From Sphingomonas sp. IC-11 (GTDB taxonomy: Bacteria; Pseudomonadota; Alphaproteobacteria; Sphingomonadales; Sphingomonadaceae), in NCBI RefSeq assembly GCF_021043365.1, contig NZ_JAJNDU010000003.1, positions 124,001 through 188,000 on the forward strand: a stretch of 64,000 nucleotides of DNA. Reading direction: 5' to 3'. The position numbers and the translations under genes are program-made. The notes under the pieces are model-generated. The model saw only the letters and a program-made list of their open reading frames with translations, was not told the DNA's origin and ran no database searches. This document shows positions 1 to 8,368 of this stretch, in pieces (position 1 is the stretch's first letter; each line of letters begins with the position of its first letter).

Positions 1-836
1 CGATGACTCGCGCCACCAGCGTTGAGCGTTCGGCAACCGGCGTGCGCGCGCTGCTGAGCGACGGCACCGAAGTCACCGCATCGCTGCTCGTTGCGGCGGA
101 GGGGCGCAACTCGCCCACGCGCGCAGCCGCCGGGATCACGACGGCGCAATGGCGCTATGATCATGCCGCCATCATTGGCGCCTTCCACCATGAACGCTCG
201 CACGAAAATATCGCGTTCGAAATCTTCTATCCGTCGGGCCCCTTTGCGCTTCTTCCATTGGTGGACGATGAGGACGGGCATCGTTGCGCCATCGTCTGGT
301 CGGTGAAGCAGTCGCAAGGCCCGGCGATGCTGAAGCTTTCCGATCGCGCCTTTCTGGCAGAGGCGGAAAAGCGCATGGGCGGGTTCCTTGGCACATTGTC
401 GAAGGCGAGCCCGCGGTCGAGCTATCCCCTGGGGTTCCATCATGCCGCCGCCATTACGGCCGAGCGGCTGGCGCTGATCGGTGACGCCGCTCATGGCATT
501 CACCCGATCGCCGGGCAGGGGCTCAACCTCGGCTTCCGTGACGTGGCGGCGCTGGTGGAGGTGCTGGTGGAGGGTCGCCGCCTCGGGCTGGATGCCGGCG
601 ACGCACAATTGCTGGACCGCTATCGCCGCTGGCGGAGCCTGGACACGCTGATGGTGGCCGGCGCGACGGATACATTGACGCGGCTGTTCGGCATCCCCGG
701 CCGCGCCGCCAGCGCCGTGCGCCGGTTCGGCATTTCGGCGGTAAATGCCATTCCCCCGCTCAAGGACCGCTTCATGGCGGAAGCGCGCGGCGAAACCGGT
801 GCGCTGCCCCGCTTGCTACAGGGCCTGACCGTCTAA
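1..836 (+). CDS. UbiH/UbiF/COQ6-type FAD-dependent hydroxylase, 5' truncated
   Basis: The C-terminal 277 residues of a flavoprotein monooxygenase; the N-terminal Rossmann GxGxxG region lies before the window. The second FAD motif is clear: GDAAHGIHPIAGQGLNLGFR near residues 160-180 of the visible part, which is the signature of the UbiH/UbiF/COQ6 family that hydroxylates the aromatic ring of ubiquinone precursors. Which ring position it modifies cannot be told from this fragment. The family is membrane-associated on the cytoplasmic side and uses NAD(P)H and O2. ubiG and an AarF/UbiB kinase occur some 20 kb away, but not in an operon with it. The gene converges on the membrane-protein gene that follows. 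Confidence 0.9.
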   Translation, partial: MTRATSVERSATGVRALLSDGTEVTASLLVAAEGRNSPTRAAAGITTAQWRYDHAAIIGAFHHERSHENIAFEIFYPSGPFALLPLVDDEDGHRCAIVWSVKQSQGPAMLKLSDRAFLAEAEKRMGGFLGTLSKASPRSSYPLGFHHAAAITAERLALIGDAAHGIHPIAGQGLNLGFRDVAALVEVLVEGRRLGLDAGDAQLLDRYRRWRSLDTLMVAGATDTLTRLFGIPGRAASAVRRFGISAVNAIPPLKDRFMAEARGETGALPRLLQGLTV

Positions 837-888
837 GGCGCTCTGCCGGCGGCCGGCGAGTCCGGCCGTCCGGCAGGCTGGCGTTTGT

Positions 889-1632
889 TCAACCGCCCGG
901 CAGGCGCTGCGCCACGCTGATCCACGCGGCCGAGTTCATCAGCCCGACGCCGAAGGTCACCCCGGCGCCCGTCACGGCAGCGCCGGTCACGCTCGCCCAG
1001 TGCAGGCGGCCCCGCGACGCATAATCCCACCAGAACAGCAGCCCGAATGGCAGCAGCCCGATGACCTGGCTGATCGTGAACACCGCTGGCGATGGCGGCC
1101 CCAGGGGGATGCGGCCCATGGCCGGTCCCATGAACACCAGCGTCGCCGACAGCATCAGCCGCTTGTGCGCCTGTACGTCGCGCCGCCGGACGAAACCGAG
1201 CGTGGCCAGCGGCGCATAGGCGAGCAGCGCCCCCATTGGCAGTGCCATCCAGCCATAGGGGCTGATCCCCGGCGGCTGGGTCAGCCGCTGTGGCAGGTGG
1301 ATCATCGTCAGGTACATGAACGGGATCATCAGTACCGCGACGATCATCCCCGCGACACCCAGCCGCATGTGCAGGTCGCGACGGCCGGCGGAAACCAGCT
1401 GCGTCTGCGCCCAGAAGATCGTCAGCCACAGGGTGCACAGCACGCCATGGGCGATCACCGTGGCGTCAAACGGCGCCAGCGGCCGCGGCGACGGCACCAT
1501 GCCGCGCAGGAACCAGCTCGGTGCGAAACCGGCGAAGACCAGCGCGACCATCAGCCACGCCATGTAACGGTAGAAGCGCCGCTCCGCCGTATCGCGCGGG
1601 CGGGCAGCAGCAGCGGCGAAGGCGGTCGCCAT
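889..1632 (-). CDS. Multi-pass membrane protein of unknown function
   Basis: A 247-residue protein that I do not recognise to family level. It has a short basic cytoplasmic N-terminus (residues 1-25) and then about six or seven hydrophobic segments, beginning near residue 27 and ending near 235. Short polar loops contain a conserved-looking RRRDVQAHKRLML stretch in the middle, where a histidine and arginines could sit at the membrane surface. The layout resembles small bacterial membrane proteins with no assigned role. The ATG start fits the start of the hydrophobic region. It is alone on its strand and ends facing the UbiH-type gene 52 bases away. Confidence 0.7.
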   Translation of the reverse strand: MATAFAAAAARPRDTAERRFYRYMAWLMVALVFAGFAPSWFLRGMVPSPRPLAPFDATVIAHGVLCTLWLTIFWAQTQLVSAGRRDLHMRLGVAGMIVAVLMIPFMYLTMIHLPQRLTQPPGISPYGWMALPMGALLAYAPLATLGFVRRRDVQAHKRLMLSATLVFMGPAMGRIPLGPPSPAVFTISQVIGLLPFGLLFWWDYASRGRLHWASVTGAAVTGAGVTFGVGLMNSAAWISVAQRLPGG

Positions 1633-1925
1633 GCGAAATACCTTTCATCCTGTCGATGAAGACTGCCTAGGCCACCGTCGGGCGCCCCTCACCCGCGCCG
1701 CGACGCGCCTGCGACCGTGCGACCGGCCTGCGATGAATGTGCAATCCTCCTGTCGGCGGGCAGGACGGCGGCAGCACCGTTGCGTCCGCGGCCCGCACGG
1801 ATCGTTGATCCGTCAGCCCCCTCCTTCTCGGGCGGCGTGGTTGAGGGCCGCGCCGGCACGAAAAGAGGTCCGCCAGGCGATGCACGTTTCACCTTGCCCG
1901 TTCCGCCTTTCCCGCGCGTAATCCG
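1633..1925. other. Intergenic region between divergent genes
   Basis: This 293-base gap holds the promoters of the minus-strand membrane protein and the plus-strand PhyH gene. I found no open frame with a convincing ribosome site, no RNA gene and no strong inverted repeat. Short reading frames here look like high-GC noise. Confidence 0.5.
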
Positions 1926-2618
1926 ATGATGCGAGATCCCACGCCGGCGACCGCCGCGCTCACCCTTGGCCATGACGGGGCACAACTATACCGCGGCGCC
2001 CTCACCGCTCACCTCGGCGCCCTTCTCACTGCTGTCGATGACCTGCCGGACGGTCAGGCAGGGGTCCGCATCAACGGCCTTGCTCCCTTGCGCTCATTTC
2101 TTGCGCCGACCGGTCCGATCGGATCGATCGCAGCGGGCGTGCTTGGCCCGTCCAGCCGCGCGGTCCGGGCGGTGCTGTTCGACAAGACCGAAGGGACCAA
2201 CTGGTCCTTGGGCTGGCATCAGGATCGTACCATCTGCGTGCGACAAAGGATCGATGCTCCGGGCTTTGGCCCCTGGACGGTCAAAGGCGGCATGCAGCAC
2301 GTTGCCCCGCCGTTCGAACTGCTTGCCCGCATGGTCACGATGCGGGTGCATCTCGACGATGTTCCGGCGACCAACGCCCCCCTGCTGATCGCACCAGGCT
2401 CCCACAAGGCCGGCCGCATTCCGGTCGACCGGATTGATGCCGCGGTGAACCGGCACGGCACGGCCGCGTGCCTGGCGCAGGCGGGGGACGCCTGGCTATA
2501 CGCCACCCCGATCCTGCACGCTTCGCAAGCCGCAGCCGCGCCGATGCGCCGCCGCGTGCTCCAGATCGATTTCGCCGCCGAAGACCTGCCGGGCGGCCTC
2601 GAGTGGCTCGGCGTTTGA
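1926..2618 (+). CDS. Phytanoyl-CoA dioxygenase (PhyH) family protein
   Basis: A 230-residue Fe(II)/2-oxoglutarate-dependent oxygenase of the PhyH superfamily. The iron facial triad is visible as the HxD pair in GWHQD (His98, Asp100) and a distal His198 in ILHAS. Arginines just after it (MRRR, about 207-210) are placed to bind 2-oxoglutarate. The APGSHKAGR segment near 156-164 is typical of the family. The substrate is unknown: bacterial members hydroxylate varied small molecules, and the name should not be taken to mean phytanoyl-CoA. Two ATG codons stand in tandem at the start; the second is equally possible. It has no obvious operon partner. Confidence 0.85.
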   Translation: MMRDPTPATAALTLGHDGAQLYRGALTAHLGALLTAVDDLPDGQAGVRINGLAPLRSFLAPTGPIGSIAAGVLGPSSRAVRAVLFDKTEGTNWSLGWHQDRTICVRQRIDAPGFGPWTVKGGMQHVAPPFELLARMVTMRVHLDDVPATNAPLLIAPGSHKAGRIPVDRIDAAVNRHGTAACLAQAGDAWLYATPILHASQAAAAPMRRRVLQIDFAAEDLPGGLEWLGV

Positions 2619-2741
2619 TTGCGTATCCGGGCGCCGATCGTGCCGGATGCCGCTATCCGCACCGTCGATGAATAGGCACTGCCGCCGGCTCGGAACCATG
2701 TTGGCCGATCGCCTCCGGAAGCAGGCCGAACTGTGCCGCAG

Positions 2742-3542
2742 TCAGGCCGACAGTCGCTCGATCAAGGCCAAAGCACCTGCGGGCGCCTTGGGTTTGAAGC
2801 CGTTGATGAAGAACACGAACGTGTCCCGCGGCTTCTGCTCCGGCGCTCCACTGGTCACATAGGGAAGGTCCCCCGGCTGGCCGCCCGCTGCCCATGTCCG
2901 AGCCGCCTCGGCCCAGCGATCCAGTGCTTCCGGGGCATAGCCTGCCACCTCATCCTCCACCGCCGCCTCAAGCCGCGCGTACACGAAGTCGCCGGTCACA
3001 TCCGCAATGGCGGGATAGTCCATCGAATCGCCGAACACGATGGCGACGCCGGCCTCCCGGCACATGGAAACGAACTCTGGAACGGCAAAGCTCTCGTGCC
3101 GCACCTGGACGGCATGGCGCAGCGCCACACCGTCCTGGGCCTTCGGCAAAAGCGCGAGAAATGCTGCGAAATCATCGGGTTCGAACTTCTTCGTCGCCAT
3201 GAACTGCCACAGGATCGGCCCCAGCTTGTCGCCTAGCTCTACGATCCCTTGCGCAGCGAACTTGGCCACCGACTCTCCCGCCTCGGCCAGCACCTTGCGG
3301 TTGGTGCAAAAGCGCGACGCCTTCAACGTAAAGACAAATCCCTCCGGTGCCGTCGCGGCCCAGCTTGCAAACGTCGCGGGTTTGAACCCGCTGTAGTATG
3401 TCCCGTTCACCTCGATCGCGGTCACCTGCCGGCTGGCAAATTCCAACTCGCGCTTGATCGGCCACTTGGGGGGATAAAAACTGCCGCGCCACGGCTCGTA
3501 GGTCCATCCGCCGATGCCGACACGAATCGGTGCATAAGTCAT
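2742..3542 (-). CDS. DUF72 (YecE-like) protein
   Basis: A 266-residue DUF72 protein, about the usual length for this TIM-barrel-like family. The N-terminus RVGIGGWTYEPWRGSFYP, the early EVNGTYY segment, and KASRFCTN followed by LGPILWQF are the family signature. No function has been established for DUF72; a nuclease or sugar-phosphate-type barrel has been suggested from fold comparison only. It appears cytosolic with no signal peptide. It lies just downstream of the tRNA-Gly gene on the same strand, with about 115 bases between. Confidence 0.9.
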   Translation of the reverse strand: MTYAPIRVGIGGWTYEPWRGSFYPPKWPIKRELEFASRQVTAIEVNGTYYSGFKPATFASWAATAPEGFVFTLKASRFCTNRKVLAEAGESVAKFAAQGIVELGDKLGPILWQFMATKKFEPDDFAAFLALLPKAQDGVALRHAVQVRHESFAVPEFVSMCREAGVAIVFGDSMDYPAIADVTGDFVYARLEAAVEDEVAGYAPEALDRWAEAARTWAAGGQPGDLPYVTSGAPEQKPRDTFVFFINGFKPKAPAGALALIERLSA

Positions 3543-3634
3543 GGCCGGCGGCTTAGCAGCACGTCAGCACAGGCGCGACGACTACCTCGCCTCCCCGCTC
3601 GGGATCCGGCCGTGTGATAATGCTGGTTCGGATG

Positions 3635-3659
3635 AGTCGCTGCCCCGATGGCAGCGACT
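3635..3659 (-). terminator. Hairpin at the 3' end of tRNA-Gly
   Basis: A perfect 10-bp stem (3635-3644 with 3650-3659) closes a 5-base loop directly after the tRNA CCA end; the outermost pair uses the terminal A of CCA. No U-run follows on the minus strand, so it may be a processing or Rho-assisted stop rather than a classical intrinsic terminator. Confidence 0.45.
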
Positions 3660-3733
3660 GGAGCGGGCGAAGGGATTCGAACCCTCGACCCCAACCTTGG
3701 CAAGGTTGTGCTCTACCCCTGAGCTACGCCCGC
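3659..3733 (-). tRNA. tRNA-Gly(GCC)
   Basis: A complete cloverleaf reads on the minus strand. The acceptor stem GCGGGCG pairs with CGCCCGC, followed by discriminator U and an encoded CCA (3659-3661). The D arm contains GCTCAGGGGTAGAGC, the anticodon stem is CAACC/GGTTG around the loop TTGCCAA with anticodon GCC, and the T arm carries GGTTCGAATCC. The length is 75 bases with CCA. The anticodon reads GGC and GGU glycine codons, GGC being abundant in this genome. No integrase or attachment-site remnant flanks it. Confidence 0.97.
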
Positions 3734-3874
3734 TCTGGCGCCGTGTCCCGGAAGGTTCCGGGCTGGGTGAGGCGCGGCCACTAGCAGCGGGATTCGACCC
3801 CTGCAACCCCCAAATGCAACATTCTTCCAGAAAGATTGACCGAAGCGGCCCTTCCCGCCTACCTGCGCTGCGGC

Positions 3875-4585
3875 ATGACAGCCCCTACCATCTTGCTCGT
3901 CGAGGACGATCCTGCGCTCCGCACGCTGACGGCGCGGGCGCTGCAGGAAAATGGCTTCAACGTGCGGCCTGCTTCGGCCGCGCCGGAAATGTGGCTCGCG
4001 CTGGACGCGGGGCCGGTGGACCTCGTCCTCCTGGACATCATGCTGCCGGGCACCAGCGGCATCGATTTGTGCCGCTCGCTTCGGCAAAAGAGCGACGTGC
4101 CGATCATCTTCATCTCGGCTCGCTCCAGTGAGACTGATCGGGTCGTCGGACTGGAACTTGGCGCAGACGATTACATCGCAAAGCCGTTCGGCGTTCGTGA
4201 GCTGGTTGCGCGGGTGCGCGCGGTGCTCCGCCGTCCGGCGCTTGACCGCCGCTCGGGCGAAGGTGACCAGGGATTGCTCAGGTTCGAAGGCTGGACGATC
4301 AATTTGCCCCGTCGCGAACTCACTTCCCCCACCGGCGCGTCGGTGGATCTGACGGGCGCGGAGTTCGATCTCCTGGTTGCCCTCGCGGATCACGCGCAGC
4401 GCGTGATCGCGCGTGAACGGCTCATCGAGCTTTCCCGAACGCGGCTTGGCGACAGTTCGGATCGTTCCATTGATGTCCTCGTCAGCCGCCTCCGCCGCAA
4501 ACTCTCAAGCGCGGGCGAGCAAGCACCGATCGTGACGGTGCGCGGCGTTGGTTACATGCTGAACGTCCCGGTGGAGCGCAGTTGA
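3875..4585 (+). CDS. OmpR-family response regulator
   Basis: A 236-residue DNA-binding response regulator. The receiver domain (about 1-118) has the acidic pair at 11-12, phospho-acceptor Asp54 in VLLDIMLPG and Lys103 in AKPF. The C-terminal winged helix (about 135-232) ends in the usual VRGVGYML. I chose the ATG at 3875 because an upstream in-frame ATG at 3836 would add 13 residues not found in the family. Its last four bases overlap the kinase gene that follows, so the two are translationally coupled. Carbonic anhydrase and a SulP transporter follow in the same direction and are possible targets, but no operator was identified. Confidence 0.95.
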   Translation: MTAPTILLVEDDPALRTLTARALQENGFNVRPASAAPEMWLALDAGPVDLVLLDIMLPGTSGIDLCRSLRQKSDVPIIFISARSSETDRVVGLELGADDYIAKPFGVRELVARVRAVLRRPALDRRSGEGDQGLLRFEGWTINLPRRELTSPTGASVDLTGAEFDLLVALADHAQRVIARERLIELSRTRLGDSSDRSIDVLVSRLRRKLSSAGEQAPIVTVRGVGYMLNVPVERS

Positions 4586-5922
4586 GGCGCTGGATACCGA
4601 GCGTCGGCCTGCTCGGGCAGGTCGTCGCCATTCTGTTGCTTACCATGCTGATCGAGTTCGGCGTCTCCACCCTGCTCTATGAGCGGGCGAGCGAGTTCTC
4701 CGTACGCGACGACGAGGCCAGGCGCTTGGCCGAACATCTCGTCATCAGTCGACGCCTGCTTGAGGATCGACCGCCAGCGCAGCGCCCGGCGTTGGCCAAC
4801 GAACTCACGACCGACCGCTACGAGGTGCAATGGGACGGGGCCGCCGGCATACCGCCCGCGGTGGAGCCAGCGCTCGATCCCATGCGCCGCCAGATCGTTG
4901 ATTGGGAGCCCTCGCTTAAAACCGGGGATCTGCGCCTGCGGCTCATCTCACCCGGGCGCAGTTCCAAGGTGCGCGGGGCGCTCAGATTGCGCGATGGCAG
5001 CTGGCTTCACTTCCGCACTCTTAACGCCGTGGCACGTCTGGAATTCGCCTTTGAGCGGATCCTGTTGGGGCTTGTGCCGGCGATTGCACTGATGGTGCTG
5101 GGTGGACTGATGCTCCGCCGCGCTCTCCACCCGCTGCGACGGCTCGCCGAGGCAGCGGATCGAGTTGGCCATGACGAGGTCGGGACGGTTCCTGAGGACG
5201 GCCCCCGGGAAGTCCGGCGGCTCGTTGGCGCCTTTAATCGGATGCAGGCGCGGATCGCGGCGTTGATCGACGCACGCACGCAATCATTGGCGGCGGTCGG
5301 ACATGACCTGCGCACGCCACTCGCCCGGCTTCGCTTGCGAACGGAGGCGATCGCCAGTGCGGACACCCGAGAGGCGATCGGACGGGACATCTCGGAGATG
5401 GAGGCGATGATCGCGTCGCTCCTGGCCTTCTTGAGCGGAGACAGCGATCCGGAGAAGCCGTCGGCGCTGGACTTGGCGGTGCTGTGCGCAACGTTGGTCG
5501 ATGATGCCGCTGATCGTGGGTATGACGCGACCTATGTCGGACCCGATCATTTCGAGTTGCGCTTGCGCCGACTGGCAATGAAGCGGGCGCTCACCAATCT
5601 CGTCGACAATGCCCTGAAATATGGCAGGTGCGCGACCGTCGAGCTTTTGCCGGGCGACGGCATCGTGACGATACGAGTGGCGGACGAAGGCCCGGGCGTG
5701 CCCCACGAAGAGCTTGCCCATGTGCTGGAACCGTTCGTGCGTCTTGATCCGGCGCGGGGCCGCGACACGATCGGTTTTGGCCTTGGCCTGCCTATCGCGG
5801 TTCAGGCGATCAAGGCGGAAGGCGGAACCCTGACGCTCGCCAATCGCGCCGACGGCGGCTTGGTCGCCACTGTAATCCTGCCGATCACACAGCTGGCGTC
5901 CGGGACACAAAACGTAACGTGA
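4582..5922 (+). CDS. Sensor histidine kinase (EnvZ/BaeS-like)
   Basis: A 446-residue membrane kinase, partner of the preceding regulator. It has a first membrane helix at about 8-30, a periplasmic domain of some 125 residues, a second helix at about 158-178, and a HAMP linker to about 232. The dimerisation H-box has His241 in VGHDLRTPLARL. The ATPase domain has the N-box around Asn343 (NLVDNALKYG), the G1 box DEGPGVP and the G2 box GFGLGLPI. Translation starts at a TTG that overlaps the regulator stop as TTGA. The periplasmic domain has no recognisable ligand fold, so the signal is unknown. Confidence 0.95.
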   Translation: MRRWIPSVGLLGQVVAILLLTMLIEFGVSTLLYERASEFSVRDDEARRLAEHLVISRRLLEDRPPAQRPALANELTTDRYEVQWDGAAGIPPAVEPALDPMRRQIVDWEPSLKTGDLRLRLISPGRSSKVRGALRLRDGSWLHFRTLNAVARLEFAFERILLGLVPAIALMVLGGLMLRRALHPLRRLAEAADRVGHDEVGTVPEDGPREVRRLVGAFNRMQARIAALIDARTQSLAAVGHDLRTPLARLRLRTEAIASADTREAIGRDISEMEAMIASLLAFLSGDSDPEKPSALDLAVLCATLVDDAADRGYDATYVGPDHFELRLRRLAMKRALTNLVDNALKYGRCATVELLPGDGIVTIRVADEGPGVPHEELAHVLEPFVRLDPARGRDTIGFGLGLPIAVQAIKAEGGTLTLANRADGGLVATVILPITQLASGTQNVT

Positions 5923-5984
5923 TCGCTGCGGGCCAGAAAGGCACGAGGATTATCTAGGCTGTTCCAAATTTAGGAGCAGCTTCC

Positions 5985-6683
5985 GTGAACGAACTGATCG
6001 GCCGCGTCTTTGACTTCGAAAAGAAAGTCTACGAGGACAGCCGCGCGCTTTACTCGAAGCTCGCAAACCATGGTCAAGAACCAAAGGCGTTGATGATCAG
6101 CTGTGCTGATTCGCGCGTGGTTCCAGAACAGATCATGCAGGCTCAGCCTGGCGACCTTTTTGTATGCCGCAACGCTGGCAACATCGTGCCGCCTTACGCA
6201 ACGCAGAACGGCGGCGTCACTTCCACTGTTGAATATGCAGTATTGGCTCTTGGGATCCGCGACATCATTGTTTGCGGTCACTCCGACTGCGGCGCAATGA
6301 AGGGCCTGGCGGGCGATCCTGCCAAGCTTGAAGCCATGCCCAATGTGGTTGCTTGGCTCCGGCACGGCTCCGCTGCGCGACAAGTGGTGGATTCAAGCTA
6401 TGCCGATCTCGAGGACGGCGCGCGCGTGCGGGCAGTGAGCCTTGAGAATGTCGTGGCGCAGCTTGCGCATCTGCGCACCCATCCGTCCGTTGCCGCAGGT
6501 ATCGCCCGCGGCGAGATCGCGCTGCACGGTTGGTTCGTGGACATTCACGCCGGGCAGATGCTCGCCCTGAACGGCGAAACCGGCCGGTTCGAATCGGTTC
6601 GCGGCGATCGCCCGCTTCCAGTCGCTTTGCCCGCAGCGCGGCGCCTTGCGGCGGACTTCATCACTCAAGAGGCGGCTGAGTAA
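5985..6683 (+). CDS. Beta-carbonic anhydrase
   Basis: A 232-residue beta-class carbonic anhydrase that interconverts CO2 and bicarbonate in the cytosol. The zinc ligands Cys40, His99 and Cys102 (SCADSRV and CGHSDCGAM) and the Asp42/Arg44 dyad are all present. It starts at GTG 5985 behind a good ribosome site, TAGGAGCAG. Its stop overlaps the ATG of the SulP gene by one base (TAATG), so the enzyme and an anion transporter are made together. That arrangement is known from bicarbonate-uptake systems. The 62-base gap after the kinase gene could hold a promoter or be read through. Confidence 0.95.
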   Translation: MNELIGRVFDFEKKVYEDSRALYSKLANHGQEPKALMISCADSRVVPEQIMQAQPGDLFVCRNAGNIVPPYATQNGGVTSTVEYAVLALGIRDIIVCGHSDCGAMKGLAGDPAKLEAMPNVVAWLRHGSAARQVVDSSYADLEDGARVRAVSLENVVAQLAHLRTHPSVAAGIARGEIALHGWFVDIHAGQMLALNGETGRFESVRGDRPLPVALPAARRLAADFITQEAAE

Positions 6684-8212
6684 TGACCCAGGCAGCGGTA
6701 GAGCGCCCCGGCGTCTCCATACCCTCGATCAAGTTCCTGGGGCGGGATCTCACCGCCTCGATCGTCGTGTTCCTGGTCGCGATGCCCCTGTGTATGGGCA
6801 TCGCGGTCGCGTCCGGCGTGGCACCTGAAAAGGGGCTTATCACCGGCATCATCGGCGGCATCGTAGTCGGCGCGCTGGCCGGCTCGCCGCTGCAGGTCTC
6901 GGGCCCGGCCGCCGGCCTTGCCGTCATCGTGTTCGAACTCGTGCGCGATCAGGGCCTGTCAGCACTCGGACCGATTCTGATCCTGGCGGGTGGTATCCAA
7001 GTCGCGGCCGGTATCTTTCGCCTGGGCGGATGGTTTCGCGCCATCAGCCCCGCGGTGGTGCACGGCATGTTGGCCGGCATCGGCGTTCTGATCGTCGTGG
7101 GTCAATTCCACGTCCTGTTCGATGAACGACCGCTCTCTTCCGGACCGGAAAACCTCGCCGCAATGCCCGGCCGTCTGCTTGGTTTGTCGTCCGACATTCG
7201 CGCGACCGAGCTGGCGTTCATGCTCGCGCTTGTCACGATCGGCGCCATGGTGGGCTGGGAGAAGTTCCGGCCGCAGGCGCTTCGCCTACTGCCGGGCGCG
7301 CTCGTTGGCGTGCTCGCCGCGACGCTCCTGACGCTGGTCTTCGGCCTGGATGTCGCAAAGGTGGTGGTGCCCGAATCGATCGTCGCCGCCATTGCGCCGC
7401 CAGAAAGCGGCTTCCTCGCGCGGTTCATGGATCCGGCGATCCTTACAGCCGCGGTCGCCATCGCCTTTATCGCGTCCGCTGAAACGCTGCTGTCCGCCGC
7501 CGCCGTCGACAAGATGCATGATGGAGTCCGCACCGATTACAACAAGGAATTACGTGCGCAGGGCGTCGGCAACTTGCTGTGCGGCTTTGCCGGCTCTCTC
7601 CCGATGACGGGCGTCATCGTCCGCAGCTCTGCGAATGTTCAGGCCGGTGCCGTAACCCGCGCCTCTGCAATCCTGCACGGCATCTGGATCCTGGGTTTCG
7701 TCGCTCTGCTGCCGTGGTTGCTGCGGGCCATCCCGATGGCGTCGCTGGGCGCCGTGTTGGTGGTTACGGGTTGGCGCCTCGTCAGCCTCAAGCACGCCAA
7801 GCACCTGTTCAAGGATTATGGCGTTCTTCCAGTGGCGATCTGGGCTGTGACGTTGATCATGGTCGTGGCCACCGATCTGCTGACCGGCGTTCTGACCGGC
7901 ATCGCCCTCACCGTTCTGGAACTGATCCCGAATCTTCGCCGCCTGAAGCTGAGGGTCAAGGAACAGCGCGACGGCGAGGCACATGCGATCGAACTTGATG
8001 GCGCGGCGACGTTCGTCACCCTGCCGAAGCTGTCGGCCACGCTGGATCGTGTCCCCGCCAGCGCACCGGTCCGCCTCGACGTCTCGAAGCTCGACGCGGT
8101 GGACCACACCACTGCTGAATTGCTGCGAGACTGGTTCCAGCGCCGCAAGGCCGCCGGAAATCCCGTGGAGCTACGCGGCCAACGTGGCCGGATCGCCACA
8201 CTGGCTGCATAA
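6683..8212 (+). CDS. SulP-family anion (probably bicarbonate) transporter
   Basis: A 509-residue SulP/SLC26-type permease. The first part contains the sulfate-transporter core of many hydrophobic helices between about 22 and 420, starting with the family motif region IVVFLVAMPLCMGIAVASGV. GFAGSLPMTGVIVRS, typical of the central core, lies near residue 305. The C-terminus (about 440-509) looks like a shortened STAS domain, with RLDVSKLDAVDHTTAELL. The substrate cannot be read from the sequence; sulfate, bicarbonate and carboxylate SulP proteins look alike. Coupling to carbonic anhydrase makes bicarbonate the best guess. Confidence 0.92.
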   Translation: MTQAAVERPGVSIPSIKFLGRDLTASIVVFLVAMPLCMGIAVASGVAPEKGLITGIIGGIVVGALAGSPLQVSGPAAGLAVIVFELVRDQGLSALGPILILAGGIQVAAGIFRLGGWFRAISPAVVHGMLAGIGVLIVVGQFHVLFDERPLSSGPENLAAMPGRLLGLSSDIRATELAFMLALVTIGAMVGWEKFRPQALRLLPGALVGVLAATLLTLVFGLDVAKVVVPESIVAAIAPPESGFLARFMDPAILTAAVAIAFIASAETLLSAAAVDKMHDGVRTDYNKELRAQGVGNLLCGFAGSLPMTGVIVRSSANVQAGAVTRASAILHGIWILGFVALLPWLLRAIPMASLGAVLVVTGWRLVSLKHAKHLFKDYGVLPVAIWAVTLIMVVATDLLTGVLTGIALTVLELIPNLRRLKLRVKEQRDGEAHAIELDGAATFVTLPKLSATLDRVPASAPVRLDVSKLDAVDHTTAELLRDWFQRRKAAGNPVELRGQRGRIATLAA

Positions 8213-8227
8213 ACCGTCGTTCCAGAA

Positions 8228-8285
8228 ACACTTTGACGCGATCCAGCAACATCCTGTTTGATCAGCTGCGATAGCGTCAAAGTGT
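8228..8285. repeat. 12-bp inverted repeat upstream of the porin gene
   Basis: The sequence ACACTTTGACGC at 8228-8239 returns as an exact reverse complement at 8274-8285, with a 34-base spacer. It lies 15 bases after the SulP stop and 84 bases before the porin ATG. It could be a paired operator, a long-armed RNA hairpin in the porin leader, or an end-of-operon structure for SulP. There is no U-run after the second arm, so a simple terminator is less likely. Confidence 0.5.
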
Positions 8286-8368
8286 CCGACCAGCTCGCGA
8301 CCGCTCCCCGGGGAGGAGGAGCGCGAGCGGATCGGAAGCAGGAGGAGCCTCTGCCAACAGGAGGTTCC

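Noticed and set aside
3659-3733. tRNA gene as an integration site
   Set aside because: No integrase, direct repeat of the tRNA end or composition change is seen on either side.
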